Source: Desulfobacterales bacterium | Lineage (GTDB): Bacteria > Desulfobacterota > Desulfobacteria > Desulfobacterales > Desulfobacteraceae | Length of the DNA: 9,457 nucleotides | Direction: 5' to 3' | Assembly (NCBI GenBank): GCA_022361095.1 | Contig: JAKSBO010000936.1 | Coordinates: 1 to 9,457 of the forward strand | Shown here: positions 1-5,116 of the stretch, piece after piece | How the letters are laid out: every line of letters begins with the position of its first letter | Numbering within the stretch: the stretch's first letter is position 1 | The notes under the pieces: model-generated | Told to the model about the DNA's origin: nothing | The model's database searches: none | Seen by the model: the letters and a program-made list of their open reading frames with translations, nothing else | Program-made: the position numbers and the translations under genes

Positions 1-1
1 A

Positions 2-1891
2 AAAAAATCCAGTTACCGTATTATTGTAATAGACGACAATGCCGCCATCCATGACGATTTTAAAAAGATCCTGGGCAAGGCGTCGGAAACAAACAGTGAA
101 CTGGAAGATATGGAGTCCTTTTTGTTTGATGGTCAAATAGAAAAAACCTTGGATAGTAATGTCAGATTTGAGATTGAATACGCCTTCCAGGGCCAGGAGG
201 GGGTTGACATGGTGCAAAAGGCCAATGAGGCGAAAAATCCTTTTTCTCTGGCTTTTGTTGACGGACGTATGCCCCCGGGGTGGGATGGTATTGAGACCAT
301 CAGCCGGTTGTGGGAGGTTACGCCTGAATTGCAGGTGGTGCTCTGCACGGCGTACGCCGACTATTCCTGGTCGGAAATTCAAAACGTTTTGGGTGAAAGC
401 GATAGTCTTTTAATTCTTAAAAAACCCTTTGACAACGTGGAAGTGCTTCAGATGGCCCATGCACTGACCCGCAAATGGGAGTTAACTAAAAAAATAAAAG
501 GCCGGTTAAATAAACTTGCCTATTATGATCACCTTACCGGGTTGCCCAACCGGACACTTTTTTTGGACAGACTCAAAGGGGCAATCAATCAACATCTCAG
601 AAATCAGCAAAAAGGCGCCCTGCTTTTTATTGATTTGGACGACTTTAAAAGAATCAATGACACATTAGGGCACAGTGTCGGAGATGAACTGCTTACAATT
701 ATTGCCGATCGTATTGCTAAAAGCCTGCGTTTATCGGATACGGTTTCCCGGGCGGTCAAGGATCGGACCGCGGCACGGCTGGGTGGGGATGAATTTACGG
801 TGTTGCTGCCTGAAATTAATGACCTGGGTACGGCGGCCGTCGTTTCCCAGCGAATCATTGAACATGTTGCAAAACCGGTTTCCATCAGAGAAAATGAATT
901 TATCATCACCCCAAGTATTGGGATCGCCATTTTTCCCGATGATGGTAATTCTGTGGAAACGTTGTTGAAAAATGCGGACCTGGCCATGTATTTTGCCAAG
1001 AGAAGCAGGGATATGGAGCATTTCAAGTATTATCAGAAATCCATGAATGATGCCGCGTTGAAGCGCCTGACCATAGAAAATCAGCTGCGTTGTGCCATTG
1101 AAAGAGAGGAGCTGCAACTGCACTATCAACCCCAGGTGGATCTTCTGTCAGGCGAATTGATCGGTATGGAGGCCCTGCTTCGCTGGGACAATCACGTGCT
1201 TGGCAGCGTTCCGCCTTTGGAATTCATTCCTGTTGCCGAGGCGTGCGGACTGATTATACCCATCGGAGAGTGGGTGATGCGGACCGCATGTGAACAGGTC
1301 TGCAGGTGGATGGAAAACGGGTTGCCCCTTAAGCGGATTGCGGTGAATGTCTCGGTCAGGCAATTTACCCATCCTGATTTTCTGGGGGTGGTGGAAAAAA
1401 TTCTTGAAGAGACCGGCATGCCGGTCAATTGCTTTGAAATTGAGATCACCGAGAGTGTTTTTGCCGAAGATGTTGATAAAATTCCGCATATTTTAAAACG
1501 GTTGCATGATAAAGGGGTTGGTGTGTCAGTGGATGATTTCGGCACCGGGTACTCCAGCCTCAGCCGCCTTAAAGATATGCCCATTGATTGCCTTAAAATT
1601 GACAGATCCTTTGTATTGGGGGTAGAGTCCAGAAAAAATGACCAGTCCATCATCTCTGCCATTATGTCAATGGCCAAAGGTATGGATATCAGGGTTATTG
1701 CAGAAGGTATAGACAATGAGCAGCAAGTTGATTTTCTGGTGGATAAGGGGTGCAGGGAGGCCCAGGGTTTTTTATTCAGCCGGCCTTTGCCTGCTGAAAA
1801 AATAGAGGCAATTGTGGAGAGAGGCGGCCAGAAAATAATATTTCCCCAGGAAAAGGATTCACCCGGATCCGAATCAATGGGTTTTGGTTGA
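2..1891 (+). CDS. Response regulator with GGDEF and EAL domains (c-di-GMP turnover), 5' end outside the window
   Basis: The frame is open from the left edge, so the true start lies upstream; the ATG at 110 is internal to the receiver domain. Counting from the first visible codon, residues 5-140 are a receiver domain: acidic pair D11/D12, phospho-acceptor D87 in VDGRMPPGWDG, T116 and K141 in KKPF. GGDEF follows at about 170-335 with an intact GGDEF motif at 261-265 and the metal-binding DLDDF. EAL spans about 360-610 with EALLRW, NVS, EITES, DDFGTGYSS, KIDRSF, AEGID and QGF, so both the cyclase and the phosphodiesterase residues are present. It is soluble, with no membrane segment. The RLSD motif that resembles the allosteric I-site is separated from GGDEF by 14 residues, whereas the canonical gap is five. 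The name is secure from motifs; whether net activity is synthesis or breakdown of c-di-GMP cannot be read from sequence. Phosphorylation of the receiver by an unlinked kinase is the likely control. Confidence 0.95.
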   Translation, partial: KKSSYRIIVIDDNAAIHDDFKKILGKASETNSELEDMESFLFDGQIEKTLDSNVRFEIEYAFQGQEGVDMVQKANEAKNPFSLAFVDGRMPPGWDGIETISRLWEVTPELQVVLCTAYADYSWSEIQNVLGESDSLLILKKPFDNVEVLQMAHALTRKWELTKKIKGRLNKLAYYDHLTGLPNRTLFLDRLKGAINQHLRNQQKGALLFIDLDDFKRINDTLGHSVGDELLTIIADRIAKSLRLSDTVSRAVKDRTAARLGGDEFTVLLPEINDLGTAAVVSQRIIEHVAKPVSIRENEFIITPSIGIAIFPDDGNSVETLLKNADLAMYFAKRSRDMEHFKYYQKSMNDAALKRLTIENQLRCAIEREELQLHYQPQVDLLSGELIGMEALLRWDNHVLGSVPPLEFIPVAEACGLIIPIGEWVMRTACEQVCRWMENGLPLKRIAVNVSVRQFTHPDFLGVVEKILEETGMPVNCFEIEITESVFAEDVDKIPHILKRLHDKGVGVSVDDFGTGYSSLSRLKDMPIDCLKIDRSFVLGVESRKNDQSIISAIMSMAKGMDIRVIAEGIDNEQQVDFLVDKGCREAQGFLFSRPLPAEKIEAIVERGGQKIIFPQEKDSPGSESMGFG

Positions 1892-1900
1892 TTTTTTTTT
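1872..1900 (+). terminator. Weak terminator-like hairpin at the end of the GGDEF-EAL gene
   Basis: AATCAA (1872-1877) can pair with TTGATT (1888-1893) across a 10-base loop, and the right arm runs into a tract of nine T (1892-1900). The stop codon TGA lies inside the right arm. The stem is short and AT-rich, so the T tract is the stronger part of the evidence. Confidence 0.3.
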
Positions 1901-1929
1901 ATAAGAAAGTCTGGGTAAGTTACTCAGAT

Positions 1930-2000
1930 CTTTCAAGCTTTGTTGTGGGCTGTACCTGGCAACTGATATGTCAGGTCAGCCCGTGGCTGTTATATGAAAG
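1930..2000 (+). ncRNA. Repeated hairpin element, copy A (unidentified structured RNA)
   Basis: This is one of three related copies in the window. It has an outer stem CTTTC (1930-1934) with GAAAG (1996-2000), a 5' box containing TTTGTTGT (1939-1946), and an inner stem GGGCTG (1947-1952) with CAGCCC (1977-1982). A bulged T follows, then ACCTGGCA (1954-1961) with TGTCAGGT (1969-1976) around a 7-base loop ACTGATA. A 3' box CCCGTGGCTGTTAT (1980-1993) closes the unit. It aligns without gaps to copy C at 4967. Five stem pairs differ between A and C and all five still pair, which indicates selection on the fold. The G-U pairs work only if the plus strand is transcribed. No plus-strand gene follows within the spacer, so here it would be a 3' UTR or independent RNA element. 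I do not recognise the family; a dispersed DNA repeat is the main alternative. Confidence 0.5.
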
Positions 2001-2021
2001 TACCAACAAATTGTTGATTTA

Positions 2022-2075
2022 CTATCATATTTTGTTGTGGGACGGCTCGGCCCATGGCCGTTGGACAAATTATCC
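2022..2075 (+). ncRNA. Repeated hairpin element, copy B (shortened)
   Basis: The element starts 92 bases after copy A with the same 5' box (CTATCATATTTTGTTGT, 2022-2038) and 3' box (CCCATGGCCGTT, 2051-2062). The two boxes are only 12 bases apart instead of 33, because the tall apical hairpin is missing. A small stem remains: ACGGC (2042-2046) with GCCGT (2057-2061). A second small hairpin, GGA (2063-2065) with TCC (2073-2075), closes the copy. The conserved boxes around a variable insert argue that the boxes, not only the hairpin, are what is kept. Function is unknown. Confidence 0.4.
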
Positions 2076-2080
2076 AGGGA

Positions 2081-2217
2081 GATTTAAGCAGTGATCAGAT
2101 CTTCGGCCGTTGGGATGGTGAGCGCCACGGCCGGGCGGCGGCTGGCCCCGGACTGGGTGTCCGGGTTCCTGCCGCCCTAACAAAGCACCTGCCGGAAAGA
2201 TCCAGCCCGATTAAATC
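2081..2217. ncRNA. GC-rich block with nested inverted repeats, candidate branched structured RNA
   Basis: Five inverted repeats nest without crossing: GATTTAA (2081-2087) with TTAAATC (2211-2217); GATCTT (2098-2103) with AAGATC (2197-2202); CGGCCGT (2104-2110) with ACGGCCG (2127-2133); GGGCGGC (2133-2139) with GCCGCCC (2171-2177); and, inside the last, CCCGGAC (2147-2153) with GTCCGGG (2159-2165) around loop TGGGT. Base 2133 is shared by two arms. The result is a closing stem and a three-way junction about 137 bases long. The block is much richer in GC than the spacer on its left. I compared it by eye with tRNA (including selenocysteine tRNA), tmRNA, SRP RNA, RNase P RNA, and the cobalamin, TPP and Moco riboswitches, and saw no match. 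The strand is undetermined. It could be a mobile-element remnant or a repeat. Confidence 0.4.
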
Positions 2218-2221
2218 CGTC

Positions 2222-2278
2222 GAAGAGAGCGCCGGGGGCGCTTCAGCCCAAATGCCATGACTCCCTGTTGCCGGGGAG
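2222..2278. other. Two further hairpins after the structured block
   Basis: GCGCC (2229-2233) pairs with GGCGC (2237-2241) around GGG, extended by GAA (2222-2224) with TTC (2242-2244) across a bulge. CTCCC (2261-2265) pairs with GGGAG (2274-2278). Neither is followed by a T tract on either strand, so they are not ordinary intrinsic terminators. They may belong to the same RNA as the block at 2081-2217. I see nothing further in 2279-2360. Confidence 0.3.
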
Positions 2279-2359
2279 AGAAAATGTAGATCGTTTGGAA
2301 CAGCTCGCCTTCACCACATTGTGAATTTTGAAAGCGCCGTGACCTGTTGGCATGCAAAG

Positions 2360-2389
2360 GTTTTTAAAGCCGTTCAGATCAAGAACGGC
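2360..2389 (-). terminator. Likely terminator of the cytochrome operon, overlapping the stop codon
   Basis: GCCGTTC (2369-2375) and GAACGGC (2383-2389) form a perfect 7-bp stem with a 7-base loop. Read on the minus strand it is followed by TTTAAAAACC, a poor U tract. The TGA stop of the cytochrome b gene (2379-2381) lies in the loop, so the last codons of the gene form one arm. Its position at the operon end supports the call; the weak tail lowers it. Confidence 0.4.
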
Positions 2390-3026
2390 GTTTGTCTGCC
2401 ACCTCCCATTCATGAATCGTGGTGGTTTCGTTAACCTCTTCCCATCCTGTAATCATCCCTGCGATATGGCTGAACAGTGAGTGACCGGTTGTGGTCATGT
2501 AAACATGCACCACCAGAAACGAGAGCAAAAGAAACGCCACCAGGGTGTGCAGCAGTGCCACCGGTGCCAGGGACCAGCCGATGCCGCCCCAAAAGTTCCA
2601 TGTGTAGTAGAGCATACCTGAAACCATCTGGACCGGCAGCATCAAGGCCGAAAGTGCCAGGTACGTCAGACGCTGCAGGGGATTGTGCTTGGCTCCGGGT
2701 GATTTTTCAACCGGGTGGGATTTGCCCTGGAAGATGCCGAATGCATAGTATAAGGCCACATCAATAAGTTTTTTGGTTGTGGGAATGTATTGACGCCACT
2801 CTCCGGTGGTGAAAAGCCAGAATACGAAAAAGGCAAACAGCACCAGCCATGAGATTCCCGCAAAGTTATGGGTTTTTACTGCGGTTTCATATCCCATCAG
2901 GGTATAAGTGCCGTGGATTTCAAAGCCGGTAACCAGAAGAAAGATGATGATGACGGCCTGCAGCCAGTGCCAGCATCTTTCATAGCGTGTGTATAGATAT
3001 ACTTTAATTTTTTTTGTTTGCGCCAT
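2379..3026 (-). CDS. Four-helix cytochrome b (formate dehydrogenase gamma / Ni-Fe hydrogenase cytochrome b type)
   Basis: This 215-residue membrane protein should carry electrons between the quinone pool and its periplasmic cytochrome partner. Four hydrophobic segments lie at about 19-36, 55-73, 118-141 and 152-175. Histidines suited to ligating two b hemes are H20 in the RCWHW segment, H53 in KTHNFAG, H160 and H174; H38 and H182 are further candidates. The KHNPLQRLTYLAL segment at 113 is typical of this family. The ATG at 3026 is preceded by AAGGAA about 10 bases upstream. Only 17 bases separate it from the octaheme cytochrome gene upstream, so the two are almost certainly cotranscribed. The C-terminal 30 residues are hydrophilic. 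The family assignment is firm; the direction of electron flow (quinol oxidation feeding the octaheme protein) is inferred from the pairing. No gene symbol is safe. Confidence 0.87.
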   Translation of the reverse strand: MAQTKKIKVYLYTRYERCWHWLQAVIIIFLLVTGFEIHGTYTLMGYETAVKTHNFAGISWLVLFAFFVFWLFTTGEWRQYIPTTKKLIDVALYYAFGIFQGKSHPVEKSPGAKHNPLQRLTYLALSALMLPVQMVSGMLYYTWNFWGGIGWSLAPVALLHTLVAFLLLSFLVVHVYMTTTGHSLFSHIAGMITGWEEVNETTTIHEWEVADKRRS

Positions 3027-3043
3027 GATCTTGTGTTCCTTTT

Positions 3044-4702
3044 TTAATGTTTTTCATTTCTGGTAAAGAAACGTCCTAATCCATGGAGGGTAACGCCTGC
3101 CAATGATCCCATTACAATGATCCATCCTGCCCAGTCCAGCATGGCCAAGTAATCCCGGCCGGGCATGTAAAAGCCGGTCAGGTTGGCCAGTCGTCCTGTT
3201 TCCCTGATATGGCATTGGGTGCATGAGAGGACATTGTCTCTGGGGGCCACCATATGGGTGATGGGAAACACATAGGAGGTATCAACAAAATCGTACTCCC
3301 CTGAATAGGGCAGGCCTGAATACGCCTGGCCGTACTGGATCGCCGCATCCCAGTCAAACCCCTTCCAGTATGCGGCCTTATCTGTTTTATCTTTTGGGAA
3401 CAGATGGGGGGCCACAAGCTTTTTATGAATTTTATCATAGGGGATTTTACCCCGGTGGACCTTGAACGGAAAAATGCGTGATTTTTCATCGTCCATATCG
3501 CCGGCCGGCAAGCTGACCGCAACTGTGCCGGATGGGTCTATGGTATCTTTCAAGGTGAGATGGTCAATGGAGCCGTTATACCAGAAGTACTCGGGCACCA
3601 CATTTTTTTCCCATCTAAATTCGCCTTTTTTGGTCATATAGGCGGGCTTTCCAAACGCATCCTTCCGGGTGTATGGTTTTCCCTCTTTCATTTTTCCGGC
3701 CGCAGACCAGTCCCAGTACATCTTGGTGGGATTGATACGGGCATATTCAGGGATGTGGCAGCTTTGGCAGGCCACCCGGTCGGTGTGGTCATTGGCCTTG
3801 GTATGATGCTGGTGGGGCTCCCGGCCGTGGCAGGAGACACAGGTTATTTTTGAGGTCAGATCGTCCTCGATTAATGATGTTTTATTCTCAGCGGCGGGCT
3901 GGGTGTAGATCCGGCCGGCGATATGGTGTTCAGATGTGGAGTGGCACCGGGTACAGTTAAAATTCTGGCCGTCCGTGCCCATGTGGACATCCAGGTGCTT
4001 GTCGGGCTTGATCAGAGAGGAGTCCAGATCTCCATGCTTAACGCCGTCACCACCGCCGCCGTAGAAATGGCAGGCCCCGCAATTTTTGCGCCCGGGCAGG
4101 CCGACACTTTGGGCAGCTTTGTTCCAATCCGGCGGATAATAGGTCTTTTTATTTGATTTAAAGACTTTAGGTTCTTTTACCGGATAGCCGGCCCCGGAAG
4201 GAAATTTTTTATACGTGCCGGTGCTTTCGTGGCAGACAAGGCAGTCCACCTTGGTTTGATCGGTAAAGTCAAAGTGTTTATCTTTCCAGCCGTATCCTGC
4301 ATGACATGATGTGCAACGGGCCTCGTTACTGCCGGCATTAATGCAGAAATTATTGACGGAGAACCCGCCTTTTCCTAAAGGGGTGGCGGGGTCTTTGCCC
4401 GGGGCTTTCCAGGTCCAGTGTATGGTTTTATGAAATTGCAGGGCCGCTTCATTATGGCAGGTCAGGCATGCCGCAGTCACTTGCGGGCCTGATGAAAATT
4501 CCTGCTGCAGGATCTCAAATTTTGAGTGGTCCGCAGTGATCCACCGTTTTTTCTCTTTTACCGCCTGTTTCGCAAGCACCCTGCCGGGGGCCAGTTCTTC
4601 CTGATTCCCGTCTGTGGATGCCGCGCAGGGCACAGGGCCGGTCTGCAGCACAAACAACGTGAACACCAGGGAAAATAGCAGATTGTGTTTTTGTTTTGCC
4701 AT
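3044..4702 (-). CDS. Octaheme c-type cytochrome, tetrathionate reductase family, membrane-anchored
   Basis: This 552-residue protein has eight CXXCH heme sites, starting at C79, C130, C154, C208, C250, C288, C312 and C494. An N-terminal signal sequence (hydrophobic core about 8-20) sends it to the periplasm, and a hydrophobic segment at about 521-543 should anchor its C-terminus in the inner membrane. The stretch NNFC..GSNEARCTSCHAGYGWKD around heme 2 and the long gap before the last heme recall the octaheme tetrathionate reductase family described in Shewanella. Members of that family reduce tetrathionate and also nitrite or hydroxylamine in vitro; in that enzyme the active-site heme has a lysine ligand, but I cannot fix the equivalent lysine here. 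The true substrate is unknown. The ATG at 4702 is preceded by AGGAGAGG, with a spacer somewhat longer than ideal. It is the first gene of the operon with the cytochrome b downstream. No convincing minus-strand promoter was found upstream. Confidence 0.93.
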   Translation of the reverse strand: MAKQKHNLLFSLVFTLFVLQTGPVPCAASTDGNQEELAPGRVLAKQAVKEKKRWITADHSKFEILQQEFSSGPQVTAACLTCHNEAALQFHKTIHWTWKAPGKDPATPLGKGGFSVNNFCINAGSNEARCTSCHAGYGWKDKHFDFTDQTKVDCLVCHESTGTYKKFPSGAGYPVKEPKVFKSNKKTYYPPDWNKAAQSVGLPGRKNCGACHFYGGGGDGVKHGDLDSSLIKPDKHLDVHMGTDGQNFNCTRCHSTSEHHIAGRIYTQPAAENKTSLIEDDLTSKITCVSCHGREPHQHHTKANDHTDRVACQSCHIPEYARINPTKMYWDWSAAGKMKEGKPYTRKDAFGKPAYMTKKGEFRWEKNVVPEYFWYNGSIDHLTLKDTIDPSGTVAVSLPAGDMDDEKSRIFPFKVHRGKIPYDKIHKKLVAPHLFPKDKTDKAAYWKGFDWDAAIQYGQAYSGLPYSGEYDFVDTSYVFPITHMVAPRDNVLSCTQCHIRETGRLANLTGFYMPGRDYLAMLDWAGWIIVMGSLAGVTLHGLGRFFTRNEKH

Positions 4703-4726
4703 TTGGGATCAACCTCTCCTTTTGAT

Positions 4727-4754
4727 TTGAACAAACCTGGATTTAGTTTATGAT
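4727..4754 (+). promoter_or_regulatory. Sigma-70-like promoter on the plus strand within the divergent spacer
   Basis: TTGAAC (4727-4732) and TATGAT (4749-4754) are separated by 16 bases. Four of six and five of six positions match the consensus. It would start transcription near 4761, pointing away from the octaheme cytochrome gene and towards a terminator-like hairpin at 4880. It overlaps the leader of the minus-strand operon, so the match could also be chance in AT-rich DNA. Confidence 0.35.
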
Positions 4755-4760
4755 GGAAAC

Positions 4761-4915
4761 TTAGCAACATGTGTTGTCACCGAGTTCATAAAACTATGAA
4801 ATCCCTTCGCACATGGAACATTCGCGTCAGATATCCAAGATATTACCAGAAAAATTTTAAATATGCCAGAAGCATCGTTGCCGCGAAAACAGCGGCCCGT
4901 TTTAATTGTTTTTTT
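4761..4915 (+). ncRNA. Candidate small RNA between the divergent genes
   Basis: This stretch is bounded by a promoter-like pair (4727-4754) and an intrinsic-terminator-like hairpin with T tract (4880-4920). No open reading frame in it has a credible ribosome site. A transcript would be about 150 bases and may be antisense to the leader of the cytochrome operon if that operon starts to the right of 4761. The call is inferred from flanking signals only; the ends are approximate. Confidence 0.25.
4785..4800. promoter_or_regulatory. Perfect inverted repeat, possible operator
   Basis: TTCATA (4785-4790), AAAC, TATGAA (4795-4800) is a perfect 6-bp dyad with a 4-base centre, about 83 bases upstream of the octaheme cytochrome start. 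A smaller dyad, CAACA (4765-4769), TG, TGTTG (4772-4776), lies beside it. The dimension resembles sites of CRP/FNR-type regulators, but the bases do not match the FNR consensus. No regulator is identified. Confidence 0.3.
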
Positions 4916-4920
4916 TGTTT
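4880..4920 (+). terminator. Intrinsic-terminator-like hairpin on the plus strand
   Basis: GCCGC (4880-4884) pairs with GCGGC (4892-4896) around a 7-base loop (GAAAACA), followed by a T-rich tract from 4900 to 4920 that includes a run of eight T. The tail lies on the plus-strand side only. No protein gene precedes it in this spacer, which is why a short non-coding transcript ending here is suspected; it would also insulate the kinase gene. Confidence 0.45.
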
Positions 4921-4960
4921 GTTTTTCCGGTAGATCTGGTATTACTATTTTTTTGTTGTT

Positions 4961-5039
4961 AAGTTGCTTTCATGCTTTGTTGTAAGGCGAGCCTGGTTGT
5001 TGATAAACCGGGCCGGCCCATGGACGTTATCGACAACTT
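4961..5039 (+). promoter_or_regulatory. Repeated hairpin element, copy C, in the probable leader of the kinase gene
   Basis: The outer stem is AAGTTG (4961-4966) with CAACTT (5034-5039). The 5' box CTTTCATGCTTTGTTGT (4967-4983) and 3' box CCCATGGACGTTAT (5017-5030) match copies A and B. The apical stem GCCTGGTT (4991-4998) with AACCGGGC (5006-5013) encloses loop GTTGATA. A second, mutually exclusive pairing exists: GTTGTTGATAA (4996-5006) with TTATCGACAAC (5027-5037), 11 pairs with one G-U. The element ends 77 bases before the kinase ATG, as a cis-acting leader element would. An extra TTTGTTGT lies at 4952-4959. A weak promoter-like pair, TTGTTT (4919-4924) and TACTAT (4943-4948), could start a transcript just before it. 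No known riboswitch consensus was recognised. Confidence 0.45.
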
Positions 5040-5116
5040 CCAAAGATCCGTCCTAAGTCAGGGTTGGTTCAGTTAAGGCTAAAACCGACACGATACAAAA
5101 ATACGTTGAGGGAACA

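Noticed and set aside
1888..2094. Short open frame (68 codons) after the GGDEF-EAL gene
   Set aside because: It overlaps the previous stop, has no ribosome site, runs through both copies of the hairpin element, and its translation resembles no protein.
2174..2190. GCCCTAACAAAGC resembles the start of an integron attC site
   Set aside because: No matching GTTRRRY end with the complementary sequence was found within about 130 bases downstream, and there is no integrase or cassette array. It is better explained as part of the nested stems.
2054..2260. Open frame (68 codons) starting at the ATG in the copy B box
   Set aside because: The ATG is part of the conserved CCCATGG box, there is no ribosome site before it, and the frame is open mainly because the block is GC-rich and structured.
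4558..4770. Minus-strand open frame with a start upstream of the octaheme cytochrome ATG
   Set aside because: It is out of frame with the cytochrome, whose signal sequence and eight heme motifs fix the reading frame.
1930..5039. Copies A-C as c-di-GMP (GEMM-I/II) or cGAMP riboswitches, given the c-di-GMP genes nearby
   Set aside because: The conserved GEMM core sequences and tetraloop-receptor layout are not present in any copy.
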